DNA of 64,000 nucleotides from Sulfuriferula thiophila (GCF_003864975.1 NZ_BHGL01000007.1:258359-322358); one strand, 5' to 3'; positions 38,943 through 47,023 are shown, counted from the stretch's first letter. Program-made: numbers and translations. Notes: generated from the letters alone by a model not told the origin.

Positions 38943-39338
38943 TCAGAAAAACATTGATTTATCGCATGCCAAAATCAAATCAGCCATCTTGCTAGCGTTA
39001 GCAATTTCATCAACTTCATCAATAATGTCTGATTCAGTTAACTTGTAACCAGGCATTGCAGGCTTGCACAAGTATAATTTTACACCAGCTGCTTTAGCAT
39101 CACGAATAAATTCTATTATCGTTTTGCCACCTTCCATAGCTGCGAAATTATCTGCAATCCCTTTTTGCGCTAACTTAACGGCTTCCATGGTAAAAAATAT
39201 ACTTACATCTGCTTCCATTGAAGCCAGTATTGCACCAATATAAAACGGAGTCGCGCACCTATGTGGCGTCGACGGACCACTCGTCATGACGATGATAACC
39301 GACTTCTCTTCATTATCTAAATAATGATGGTCTGCCAT
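38943..39338 (-). CDS. DsrE-family sulfur carrier protein (DsrE3-like)
   Basis: A 131-residue cytoplasmic protein of the DsrE/TusD fold. Cysteines are at 28, 91 and 125; Cys91 in VKLYLCKPAMPGYKLTE is at the conserved DsrE3 position for carrying a persulfide. It starts within the stop codon of the preceding lbpA copy (TAATG) and lies between the two lbpA genes. It probably relays sulfane sulfur between TusA, the sHdr complex and LbpA. DsrE3 is the usual label for soluble, cluster-linked homologues; the exact subtype is not assigned. Confidence 0.75.
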   Translation of the reverse strand: MADHHYLDNEEKSVIIVMTSGPSTPHRCATPFYIGAILASMEADVSIFFTMEAVKLAQKGIADNFAAMEGGKTIIEFIRDAKAAGVKLYLCKPAMPGYKLTESDIIDEVDEIANASKMADLILACDKSMFF

Positions 39339-39784
39339 TATCGCGCACCCCTTTCACAATGTATATCTTCTCTGCGCGTACGCTCACAGTAACCAGCTTG
39401 CGCAACATCGCCTGTAAGCATACTTGCTAGTGCATCATCAATACTGCCAGACGGTCGTACGCGAGCAATCCAAGCTTCATAGGGTTCGATATTGAGTAAA
39501 TTCGGGTCATCTAATACATCATGATTGGCTTCTTCAATCACGCAGTCGAAAACGTTTGGAACTGGACCAGCCCATTTCCCACTTTCGATGGTAGCTACTG
39601 GCTTGCCAACAGGGCGGAGTGTACCCGGTCTACGTACCCGCACATGTAAAATTTTACCTGCTACTGTTTGGGATATATCAGTCATACCAACTGTAAGCGT
39701 ACCGTCTTCCTCACGGCGCGCCCAAATCTGGTATTGATCATCATAGTAGAGTTCCGGTCGGAACTCGCAGCCGTTGCATTCCAT
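39338..39784 (-). CDS. lbpA: Lipoate-binding protein LbpA (GcvH-like), copy 2
   Basis: A 148-residue second LbpA. It has the lipoylation motif TIESGKWAGPV with the modifiable lysine at residue 70 and the opening CNGCEFRPELYYDDQYQIWARREEDGTLTVGMT. It is clearly paralogous to copy 1 but diverged: it has no match to the glycine-rich tail of copy 1 (ending GFGGC) and instead ends in a basic-acidic stretch (CERTRREDIHCERGAR). It ends in the dsrE3 start (TAATG). The region before its ATG lacks a good ribosome-binding site. A hairpin lies between it and hdrB2. Confidence 0.87.
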   Translation of the reverse strand: MECNGCEFRPELYYDDQYQIWARREEDGTLTVGMTDISQTVAGKILHVRVRRPGTLRPVGKPVATIESGKWAGPVPNVFDCVIEEANHDVLDDPNLLNIEPYEAWIARVRPSGSIDDALASMLTGDVAQAGYCERTRREDIHCERGAR

Positions 39785-39815
39785 AATTTTAATAGATTAT
39801 TTAGTCGGCTTTAAA

Positions 39816-39838
39816 GTGGGCACTGAGTCAGTGCCCAC
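39816..39838 (-). terminator. Perfect 10-bp hairpin between hdrB2 and lbpA
   Basis: GTGGGCACTG (39816-39825), loop AGT, and CAGTGCCCAC (39829-39838) form a perfect stem. It begins 16 bases downstream of the hdrB2 stop, ahead of lbpA copy 2. On the minus strand TTTAAAG follows, so termination would be partial at best. It may also protect the upstream shdr message from 3' exonucleases. Confidence 0.75.
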
Positions 39839-39854
39839 CCCCTACAGGCTTAGA

Positions 39855-40766
39855 TTAAACTACGCCTTTTTCATGCAAAAAGTCTAATGAGTCGCTGACG
39901 TTTTCATGAACACCCAGCTTACGAGCTGACAAGCCCATTGCTAAGCCAAGCAGTTGTGTGAAATACAGTATTTTCACATTGGTTTTAATACCAAACTCAG
40001 TCTCGGCCCGCACCTGGTGCATTTCCAAACCAGAATGGCATGTTGGACACTCAGTTGCAATCACTTCTGCACCAGCATCTTCAGCAGCCTGAATGATATT
40101 CAGAACCAATTGGGTTGATGTATCAGCATCAGACAAAGTATGTGCACCACCACAGCAAGCTGTTTTCAATGGGAAATCAACATTGACTGCGCCGGCTGCG
40201 CCAAGCAAATCATCCATAAAATGCGGCTTATAGCTAGACTCGCTACCTGGCCCTTGATCTTTTTCGGGAAAAATCTGGCGTGGACGTGTGTACATGCAAC
40301 CATAGTAGTTTGCAATTTTGATACCGTTCAAGCTCTTTGATATCTTTTGCTTAATACCATCAGCACCTAAATCTTCCATCAGCCATTCGAGCAAGTGCAC
40401 TGTACGTACATCACCCTTGTAAACAGGATCATCCGATTTTTTGGCCAAACCTTGCAACGTATCCAAAGAATCTTTAGAGGTTGCAAGTTCATATTCAGCT
40501 TTTTTCAGGTTGTGGTAACAGCCATTGCATGGTGCCATAACGGTGTCATAACCCATTTGCTCGCTTGCAATTGCCATGACACGTGCTGACATATAGGTCT
40601 GCAGCATAGGGTGAATGTTTTTAACTTCCATTGCACCGCAGCAGTTCCAGTCATGCACTGTTTCCATTTCCATGCCAAGACTCTTAACCAAAGCACGGGT
40701 TGAGCGATCATAAGGACCGCCTGAACCTTCCAGTGCGCATCCTGGATAATAGGCTACTTTAGCCAT
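39855..40766 (-). CDS. shdrB2: sHdr complex subunit HdrB2
   Basis: A 303-residue protein with two CCG domains, both complete: first Cys10, Cys42-Cys43, Cys80 and Cys83; second Cys157, Cys204-Cys205, Cys240 and Cys243. In methanogen HdrB such motifs bind two non-cubane [4Fe-4S] clusters that split heterodisulfides. In the sulfur-oxidising version the reaction runs in the oxidative direction on LbpA- or protein-bound sulfur. It overlaps hdrC2 by 8 bases, so C2 and B2 are co-translated. It is the subunit with the full catalytic cysteine set in this cluster. Confidence 0.9.
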   Translation of the reverse strand: MAKVAYYPGCALEGSGGPYDRSTRALVKSLGMEMETVHDWNCCGAMEVKNIHPMLQTYMSARVMAIASEQMGYDTVMAPCNGCYHNLKKAEYELATSKDSLDTLQGLAKKSDDPVYKGDVRTVHLLEWLMEDLGADGIKQKISKSLNGIKIANYYGCMYTRPRQIFPEKDQGPGSESSYKPHFMDDLLGAAGAVNVDFPLKTACCGGAHTLSDADTSTQLVLNIIQAAEDAGAEVIATECPTCHSGLEMHQVRAETEFGIKTNVKILYFTQLLGLAMGLSARKLGVHENVSDSLDFLHEKGVV

Positions 40767-41529
40767 GTGATAACTCCTTCTGCTCTTTCACGTATTGACT
40801 CAGAACTTCACCTGTACGACCCCATGACTTAGTCTTAGGCTTGAATACCATAGACCAGCCCATATGCAACGAATGCATAATAGGAGTGCGTGTCAGGAAC
40901 TTGAACACATTACCCTTACGCAATTCGGTCCACTTGTTCATACGCGCAACAAAAATACCCAACCAGCCATTTAATGCCATTTCCTTAATATCTTGGTTGG
41001 TATTTTTGTAGAAGTTGGTCATCACTTCAGAATCTTCGATGCGACCACGCTCCAAACATTGACGAGCAAATTCTTCATCAAATATTGTTGATTTGGACTT
41101 CTCACCATAGCCTTCAGCTTCGATCCAGTGTGCAAGCGCCTTCATAACTCCCTCAGGGCGCACATCTTTTGGACATATATTTGTACACTTATTGCACGAA
41201 ACACACTGCCAGATAATATCCTTATCTTTCAGAATTTCATCTTTCAAACCCAGACGGGTCAGATAGATCCAGTAGCGTGGATTAAAATCCGTATTTTGTG
41301 CGTACATGGTGCACGAGTTGGTGCACGAACCACATTGCCAGCAACGATGAACGTTTTCAGCACCTTCGAAAGTTTTGATGTGGGTTTCAAATCCATCATC
41401 ATATTCTTTCAATGTGCGCGGCAGTATCATGGTATTCCAGTGACCCGACACGTCAACGCCATCAACAACCAAGGTATCGCTAGTAATGAGCCGATCCGGG
41501 TCAATCAGTGTTTTTTCATGAATTGCCAT
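40759..41529 (-). CDS. shdrC2: sHdr complex subunit HdrC2, 2x[4Fe-4S] ferredoxin-like
   Basis: A 256-residue iron-sulfur protein with two [4Fe-4S] motifs: CWQCGSCTNSC (Cys63, 66, 69, 73) and CVSCNKCTNICP (Cys109, 112, 115, 119). The fourth cysteine of the first motif lacks the usual proline after it. A 60-residue N-terminal extension precedes the ferredoxin domain, and a helical C-terminal domain follows. It passes electrons between HdrB2 and the HdrA flavin. The 8-base overlap with hdrB2 fixes the pairing. Confidence 0.88.
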   Translation of the reverse strand: MAIHEKTLIDPDRLITSDTLVVDGVDVSGHWNTMILPRTLKEYDDGFETHIKTFEGAENVHRCWQCGSCTNSCTMYAQNTDFNPRYWIYLTRLGLKDEILKDKDIIWQCVSCNKCTNICPKDVRPEGVMKALAHWIEAEGYGEKSKSTIFDEEFARQCLERGRIEDSEVMTNFYKNTNQDIKEMALNGWLGIFVARMNKWTELRKGNVFKFLTRTPIMHSLHMGWSMVFKPKTKSWGRTGEVLSQYVKEQKELSHG

Positions 41530-41600
41530 TGAAGCTTCTCCTAAAATCCTTCAAAACCAAGCAAGTAATTTACTTGCCGTCACAATAAGCCAGAACGCCG

Positions 41601-42473
41601 TCAAACCTCAACTTCGCGTCTTACTCTAGACAAACCTTCTTTAGCTGGGGCATCTATCCCAAGAAATTTCTTGATATGATCAGCTGGTCCACTTGCACGG
41701 CCAAAATCTGCGCTTAACATGCCTTCCGCCATTGAGCGAAAGTACTCTGCATATGCCTGAGCCTCTACCAGATCTACCCAAAAATGGACGTCTTTATAGA
41801 GCCCTTGCTCAGCCAGTTGTGCAGCAAGCCAAGTACGTGCACCTTCAAACATTTCCGGGCTATTACCCAATGGAACATCAGGTAAATGATCGTTCCCTCG
41901 AATGAACTCCCTAAGTGCACCGCTTACTGTATTTTGATCCCAGACCCAGCGTGTCATCAAAGGATATTTAATTGGGTCATTAAAGTGCAATATTTCCGCA
42001 CCGAAATCAAATGCAGCTCTGCGATTTTTGGCAGCTAATTTTCTCGCCGCTTTATCAGCCTCTTCGTCTATTCCGATTACTTCGGAGAAACTATTTAACC
42101 GATCAAGTAAGTTCGCCTTACCATAGAGCAATTCTCGTATCGCTGCCGTTGTTGCCTCTATTCCCATTTTGCTAAATGCAGGGTATACCCTACGCCTTGC
42201 TGAGAATACAGTTTCAAGCAGAACTTCAACGTTCTCCATAGTTAGCTGATCAATTACTTCTTGATTTAGCAAACTTGAAAATAGCTTATGCTTAGCTTCT
42301 AAACTAGCCAAGAAAGCTTCAATTCCAGCATCCTCTTCAGCAATATGCTTTAAAGCCGAAAATCTTTGCTGAAATTGTCGCTCATCTAGCGGTAGAGAAA
42401 GCTCAGCCGGAATAATTAAATCCGCCTCACTTTCTGCTACTGCGCTATTAGGCTGCTTTTTGAACCAAAGCAT
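41601..42473 (-). CDS. sHdr-cluster conserved protein of unknown function (Hyp)
   Basis: A 290-residue soluble, mostly helical protein without cysteine motifs or membrane segments. It lies between hdrA and hdrC2, its start lying 26 bases inside hdrA. A protein of this size at this exact position is a constant part of described shdrC1B1A-hyp-C2B2 clusters, so it is likely a structural or maturation factor of the complex. Nothing in it indicates an enzymatic fold. There are no cysteines in the segments I examined, arguing against a cofactor of its own. Confidence 0.82.
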   Translation of the reverse strand: MLWFKKQPNSAVAESEADLIIPAELSLPLDERQFQQRFSALKHIAEEDAGIEAFLASLEAKHKLFSSLLNQEVIDQLTMENVEVLLETVFSARRRVYPAFSKMGIEATTAAIRELLYGKANLLDRLNSFSEVIGIDEEADKAARKLAAKNRRAAFDFGAEILHFNDPIKYPLMTRWVWDQNTVSGALREFIRGNDHLPDVPLGNSPEMFEGARTWLAAQLAEQGLYKDVHFWVDLVEAQAYAEYFRSMAEGMLSADFGRASGPADHIKKFLGIDAPAKEGLSRVRREVEV

Positions 42474-43497
42474 TCATATCACCCACAGCACGCATAGCCA
42501 TGGCCAAGCCATGTGAAATGCTGGTATCAATATCTTCAGGGCCCAGTGCTGCACCACCTACATAGATACCACGTCTTGTGCTGCTGAAGGTGCTAGTGTA
42601 CTGCTCACCCTTATCGACGAAACCATGCTTTTCCAAGCCAATTCCAAAGATTTTGGAAAGTTCTGGATTTTCTTCACTAGGATCCATACCAATGGCATGA
42701 ACTACGATATCCATAGGGATAACGATAGGACGCTTAACTAATGTATCTTCGCCCTTTACCAGCAAACGGCCATCTGCAGATTTTGTAACTTCTGCAATAC
42801 GCGCTTTAACGAACTTGGTCTTGAACTCTTCTTGTGACTTCCAATAGAATTTATCTTCGTACAATCCGAAAGTGCGAATGTCCATGTAATAAATGAACAC
42901 TTCAGTTGTAGGCGAGATTTCCTTGATTTCCATCGCGAGATTAGTTGAAACGGTACAGCAAATCTTTGAGCACCATTCACGACCGATTTGACGATCACGT
43001 GAACCCACACACAACAGAATAGCAACACGCTCAGGCACGCGACCATTTGAAGGGCATGCAATCTTGCCACTCGAAACCATCTGTTCCATTTGAGTCGTTG
43101 TTAAAACGTCTTCATGAGTACCAAAACCCCATTCAGGCTTATTGATAGAGTCAAAGTGGGTAAAACCAGTTCCCAGAATAATGCTTGCAACATTAGCTGT
43201 TTGTCCGTTTGACAAAGTCACTGTGAAATTACCTGCCTCACCTTCAACCTTAACTACTTTAGTTGATTTGTGAATAGTCACGTTGGCATTATCTTCCACC
43301 CGCTTAACCATACGGCCAATGGCATCTTTAGCCCATTCACCGGACGGAACTAATTTGGCATAGCCAGATAAGATTGGCGCTCCACCAAGAACAGCTTCTT
43401 TTTCGACTAAAATTACTTTTTTGCCGATGGATGCCACACCTGCCGCAGCAGACAAACCAGTCGGGCCTGCGCCCACTACTAAAACGGTATCAGACAT
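42448..43497 (-). CDS. shdrA: sHdr complex subunit HdrA, FAD-binding
   Basis: A 349-residue flavoprotein. The N-terminal dinucleotide fold has GAGPTG (residues 10-15 region) and KKVILVEKEAVLGG. A [4Fe-4S] site is provided by Cys163, Cys176, Cys180 and Cys181 (CVGSRDRQ, WCSKICC), the HdrA-specific cluster. It is much shorter than methanogen HdrA (about 650 residues) because it lacks the extra ferredoxin domains, which is normal for sHdrA. The flavin probably hands electrons to NAD or another carrier. It follows hdrB1 after a single base. Confidence 0.9.
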   Translation of the reverse strand: MSDTVLVVGAGPTGLSAAAGVASIGKKVILVEKEAVLGGAPILSGYAKLVPSGEWAKDAIGRMVKRVEDNANVTIHKSTKVVKVEGEAGNFTVTLSNGQTANVASIILGTGFTHFDSINKPEWGFGTHEDVLTTTQMEQMVSSGKIACPSNGRVPERVAILLCVGSRDRQIGREWCSKICCTVSTNLAMEIKEISPTTEVFIYYMDIRTFGLYEDKFYWKSQEEFKTKFVKARIAEVTKSADGRLLVKGEDTLVKRPIVIPMDIVVHAIGMDPSEENPELSKIFGIGLEKHGFVDKGEQYTSTFSSTRRGIYVGGAALGPEDIDTSISHGLAMAMRAVGDMNALVQKAA

Positions 43498-43498
43498 T

Positions 43499-44845
43499 TT
43501 ATTGACGGCCTCCTAATGCCAGCTCAGGGTTATATAAATACTCGATGTTTCCTGCTTCTACTTCTTTCAAATAGGCTTCAAATGTCTTCTTGGCTTCAGT
43601 CCAGGAAATACCCATTTTTTCAACCAATTCTTCGCATGGTGATGCATGCCATTGCAACTGAACAATCTTGAATGGATCTGCTCCACATGCCAATGCAGCA
43701 AACTGCACATCAGCCATGATAGGCACAGAAAAATCGTTGTCGTGCGCTTTACCAATCCACTGGTTTTTATCCATGGTGGTAATACAACCAGTATCAATAC
43801 CCAGCATCACATCAGCATTTGCCTCTTCACGCACTACACGGATTTTGCGATCCATAGTGAATGAGCGGGTGAACTCACGCTCAGAGATAATATGACGGAA
43901 GCCGAATCCACAGCAGTCATACCATGTTGAATAGTCAATTACCTGAGCACCCAGCGCCAAGGCCATTGAACTACCTACGGCAGTGCGATTACCACCCAGA
44001 ATTTCCGGGTCGTAGATTGCATCTTCATGAACCATCTTGTAGTAGTGACAAGCAGCGTGCATAGTGACACGTATATTGGACACATCTACAGTTTGCAATT
44101 CAGACGCAATGCGATTACGCACAACGTGAACCCATTCGGAGTAATGAATAATCTCTTCAGGAATAACTAATTTACCATCAACCAGACGACCCAGCTTGCC
44201 CAGAATCTTGGTTACACGCTCACGCAACTCTGCAGATTCAACGAGGTATTTACGAATTTCTTTATAGTTACCGAAAGACGTTCCACAATGAACCAACGGG
44301 AAGAAGTGACCCGCTTCAAATCCATGCTGCTTACCGGAGATATACGCTTGATGGAAATTGCGCATAAATACAGCAGCCAGCGATTCAACGTTACCAATAC
44401 CGGAGCCGTGGTAATTCCATGCGGTGCATGATGTTTGATCTGTTTCATCAAGGTAATCCTTGCCTGGAACATAACCAAAGTTATTCATGAACCACAAAAT
44501 CGAGGTTGGATAACCTGGAATATTACCGCACTGACCGCAAGATTTGTGATGCCACAACTGTGTGGTAGGAATTTTCTTATTCCAGCCAAATAAAGTTTGT
44601 ACATCCACAGGTTTATGATCATCGGTAATACGATGAACAATAATCTGCCCATCTTTTTCCAATTCCCACATGTGATCACGGATGTCATCCATCCGCTCAC
44701 CCAAATCTACTGTGCGTTTGTCGACGTGCTTGCGCACCCATTCAGTTGCCTTAGCAGCTTCTGCACCAGACAAGTTGGTTTGCTGAAAGAACGAACCGTG
44801 TCCAGCAATCCCTTCATTTTCACTTCCATTCGCAATATTGCTCAT
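43499..44845 (-). CDS. shdrB1: sHdr complex subunit HdrB1
   Basis: A 448-residue HdrB-type protein, larger than HdrB2, with a 90-residue N-terminal extension. Its cysteine motifs are atypical: in the first half Cys103, Cys106, Cys140 and Cys187 do not form a CCG; in the second half Cys266, Cys311-Cys312 (a CCG) and Cys354 are present but the final CxxC is reduced to one cysteine. So at most one standard non-cubane cluster could form. This asymmetry with HdrB2 suggests different jobs for B1 and B2. It is between hdrC1 and hdrA. Confidence 0.87.
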   Translation of the reverse strand: MSNIANGSENEGIAGHGSFFQQTNLSGAEAAKATEWVRKHVDKRTVDLGERMDDIRDHMWELEKDGQIIVHRITDDHKPVDVQTLFGWNKKIPTTQLWHHKSCGQCGNIPGYPTSILWFMNNFGYVPGKDYLDETDQTSCTAWNYHGSGIGNVESLAAVFMRNFHQAYISGKQHGFEAGHFFPLVHCGTSFGNYKEIRKYLVESAELRERVTKILGKLGRLVDGKLVIPEEIIHYSEWVHVVRNRIASELQTVDVSNIRVTMHAACHYYKMVHEDAIYDPEILGGNRTAVGSSMALALGAQVIDYSTWYDCCGFGFRHIISEREFTRSFTMDRKIRVVREEANADVMLGIDTGCITTMDKNQWIGKAHDNDFSVPIMADVQFAALACGADPFKIVQLQWHASPCEELVEKMGISWTEAKKTFEAYLKEVEAGNIEYLYNPELALGGRQ

Positions 44846-44888
44846 GATGGATCTCCTGATAAATTAATTACAGAATCGATGTAAACGA

Positions 44889-45572
44889 TCAGTCGTCTTC
44901 TTGCTCTTCCAACCACTCTTCATACTCTTCGCGCTTTTCGTCGATAAAATCTTCGATAACGTCAAACAGGTTTTCATCCATGGCTTCTAATGAAGACAAT
45001 ACACCGGTCATTTCCCAGATAGTGTACATCTCAACTGAAGTTTTTAATGATACTTCCCACGCAGTATCAGTAGTTTGCAAGGTGCGAACAGGAATTGCCT
45101 TACGCAATGTCTTAAGATCGCCTTCAACCTTCTGAATATTAGGACCCCAGTCCGGAAAGTGATCCGGCTGAATCATATCTGGTGACAACTGGTTACCAGT
45201 TGTAATCAACTTCAACATAACGCGACCAAACGGGCGCAACACATCCTTAGCTGATTGCATACCATGCTTGATTGATACCTCACGCATGATCATCACCAAT
45301 CCACCAGGTGAGTTTTTAAACGGACAGCGCGCTGCGCAAGTCATACATTGGGCACAAGCCCAAATTTTTTCTTGCATTGCGTCGTAAATTTGCTCTACGT
45401 TCTCTGTCCATAACAACTGAACAATTTCACGTGGGCTGTAGTCATAAAACTGTGCCGATGGGCACGTCGCAGTACAAATACCACAATTTAAACACCCGTT
45501 TAATTCATGATCGTAGCGAAAGTCACTACGAATATCATCATAAATCTCGCGCATTTCAGCGTAAGTTGCCAT
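44889..45572 (-). CDS. shdrC1: sHdr complex subunit HdrC1, 2x[4Fe-4S] ferredoxin-like
   Basis: A 227-residue iron-sulfur protein with two complete motifs, CLNCGICTATCP (Cys27, 30, 33, 37) and CAQCMTCAARCP (Cys73, 76, 79, 83). The C terminus is strongly acidic (EEYEEWLEEQEDD), perhaps for docking. It heads the shdrC1-B1-A-hyp-C2-B2 run and has a GAGAGGTG ribosome-binding site. A 241-base gap separates it from dsrE2 upstream, a likely place for its own promoter. Confidence 0.9.
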   Translation of the reverse strand: MATYAEMREIYDDIRSDFRYDHELNGCLNCGICTATCPSAQFYDYSPREIVQLLWTENVEQIYDAMQEKIWACAQCMTCAARCPFKNSPGGLVMIMREVSIKHGMQSAKDVLRPFGRVMLKLITTGNQLSPDMIQPDHFPDWGPNIQKVEGDLKTLRKAIPVRTLQTTDTAWEVSLKTSVEMYTIWEMTGVLSSLEAMDENLFDVIEDFIDEKREEYEEWLEEQEDD

Positions 45573-45813
45573 TATGCACCTCTCGATTAATCATGCCGTA
45601 ACATTAAAGACTGGAATCTACGTCAGCGCAGTCCAGACGTTCAAAATAACAAGACGAAAATAATACCACTTCTTAATAGAAATGGCTAAATATTAGATAC
45701 TAGGCTGCTACAGCAGCTAGTTATTTGACAGCTCAGTTGATTTACCAAACCGCTTTGGCAACAAGTCGGGAATTTTGTCCCCGACCTCACTACCTTTAAT
45801 TCTACTTACTTAA
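45573..45813 (-). other. AT-rich gap between dsrE2 and hdrC1 with two inverted repeats
   Basis: This is the longest non-coding stretch inside the cluster. It holds an imperfect repeat at 45700-45720 (CTAG-g-CTGCT / AGCAG-CTAG) and a 6-bp stem at 45765-45785 (GTCGGG / CCCGAC) close to the dsrE2 end. The second could end the soe-rhd-tusA-dsrE2 message; the first could be an operator for a separate shdr promoter. I could not identify a convincing promoter pair. Confidence 0.4.
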
Positions 45814-46323
45814 TTACAGATATAAGCAAATATCTGAATCACCTGCAAACGAGAAGAACGAAGCTGCACCTACATAATCAATGCCATCTATAAAGTCACT
45901 ATGCTCAAATCCGAACAACTCTACCGTCATTTGGCAGGCCAGGAATTTAACATCCGCTTCTTGACACATCATACGCAAATCTGCAATTGTAGCCACACCG
46001 TTGTTAGCAATGGTTTGCTTCATCAGCACCGTTGCCAATGATTCATAACCCGGCACTATAGCCTGAATTGCATTTGGGACATTCCAGTTAATTCCACGAA
46101 ACCATTTTGGGCCAAACGGCATTTTCATTGGCATCCCTGGGTTGCCCAGCGGGCTAACCTTTAACACGGACAAATCTTTGCGAACCAACTGCAAACCGTA
46201 GAACGTAAAAAATATCTCCACCGAATAGTCTAAAGCAGCTGCTGTAGACGCAAGAATAAATGGAGGATACGCCCAGTCTAGCGTTCCCTTAGTTGCGATG
46301 ATTGCAAGTTTCTTTTGATCCAT
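45814..46323 (-). CDS. dsrE2: DsrE2-family sulfur transfer protein
   Basis: A 169-residue DsrE2-type protein. It has the opening KKLAIIATKGTLDWAYPPFILASTAAALD, a hydrophobic central stretch, and cysteines at 120, 130 and 166; Cys120 and Cys130 in MMCQEADVKFLACQMT are the usual DsrE2 pair. DsrE2 proteins are often membrane-associated and act with rhodanese and TusA in cytoplasmic sulfur trafficking; rhd-tusA-dsrE2 is a classic gene trio in sulfur oxidisers. It is the last of that trio here, before the gap and hdrC1. Confidence 0.88.
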   Translation of the reverse strand: MDQKKLAIIATKGTLDWAYPPFILASTAAALDYSVEIFFTFYGLQLVRKDLSVLKVSPLGNPGMPMKMPFGPKWFRGINWNVPNAIQAIVPGYESLATVLMKQTIANNGVATIADLRMMCQEADVKFLACQMTVELFGFEHSDFIDGIDYVGAASFFSFAGDSDICLYL

Positions 46324-46388
46324 GCCTTACCCCTCTTTTTATGCTGATCGTTAAATATCAAACTTCATCTAACGATCAAATAAATTTA

Positions 46389-46616
46389 TTATTTCTTCTT
46401 CATGAAGAAAGTAAATTCACCACCCGCTTGAGCGGAGGACAACAATTCATTACCGGTTTGCTTAGCAAATGCTTCGAAATCCTTGATTGCACCTGGGTCA
46501 GTTGCAACGATCTTCAGCACTTGACCAGTCGTCATATCAGCCAGGCTTTTTTTGCAGCGCAAAATTGGCAACGGGCAGTTTAAACCTTTAGCATCTAATT
46601 CTTTATCGAAATTCAT
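46389..46616 (-). CDS. tusA: TusA-family sulfur carrier protein
   Basis: A 75-residue cytoplasmic sulfur carrier. The motif GLNCPLPILRCKK contains the active Cys14 followed by Pro15-Leu-Pro17, the CPxP signature of TusA. ATG 46616 is preferred because GGAG lies 6 bases upstream; the ATG two codons earlier would be directly abutting that site. TusA accepts persulfide sulfur from rhodanese and DsrE2 and passes it on. In sulfur oxidisers it works in dissimilation rather than tRNA thiolation. Confidence 0.92.
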   Translation of the reverse strand: MNFDKELDAKGLNCPLPILRCKKSLADMTTGQVLKIVATDPGAIKDFEAFAKQTGNELLSSAQAGGEFTFFMKKK

Positions 46617-46674
46617 TCCCATCTCCTTCAGTTTAAAAAATATAAATCTTACTTAATACTCGACTACCAATGAA

Positions 46675-46995
46675 TCAAATAGAGGAAAGCGGCTTTCCGG
46701 AACGAATCCATCCCATAATGCCGCCTTGCAAATTATAAACTTCACTTATTCCTTTTGATGCAACAAATGCACAAGCCTGCGCTGAGCGACCTCCAGATTG
46801 ACAGTAAAATACAACCGGCTGGTCTTGAGGCAAGTCTTGCGCCTTCAACGGCAACAGGTGCAAGGGGATATGCACCGCACCCTCAATACCGCCTCGAGAA
46901 ACTTCAGCATCAGTACGCACATCAATTAACATGCAACCTGAGTTTGCTTTTATATCTTCCAAACCCTGCACATCAACTTCTTTAAAACCGTACAT
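46675..46995 (-). CDS. Single-domain rhodanese
   Basis: A 106-residue sulfurtransferase. It has LIDVRTDAEVSRGGIEGAVHIPL and the active-site loop CQSGGRS with the catalytic Cys65. The six-residue loop is of the rhodanese (sulfur) type, not the longer Cdc25 type. It starts the rhd-tusA-dsrE2 trio and has GAGG before its ATG. It is thought to mobilise sulfane sulfur from low-molecular-weight persulfides and load TusA. Confidence 0.9.
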   Translation of the reverse strand: MYGFKEVDVQGLEDIKANSGCMLIDVRTDAEVSRGGIEGAVHIPLHLLPLKAQDLPQDQPVVFYCQSGGRSAQACAFVASKGISEVYNLQGGIMGWIRSGKPLSSI

Positions 46996-47023
46996 AAGTG
47001 CCTCAAATTTATTAAAGTTTACT

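Noticed and set aside
38403-39784. Glycine cleavage system H proteins
   Set aside because: The fold and lysine motif are GcvH-like, but gcvT and gcvP are absent, the N terminus is LbpA-specific and the neighbours are sHdr and Lip genes.
39855-45572. Methanogen-type heterodisulfide reductase
   Set aside because: HdrA is short and lacks the extra ferredoxin domains, there are duplicate B and C subunits, and the neighbours are bacterial sulfur-oxidation genes.
45814-46995. Reverse dissimilatory sulfite reductase (rDsr) pathway
   Set aside because: rhd-tusA-dsrE2 also accompany rDsr, but no dsrAB, dsrC or dsrEFH is present in the window; sHdr takes that place.
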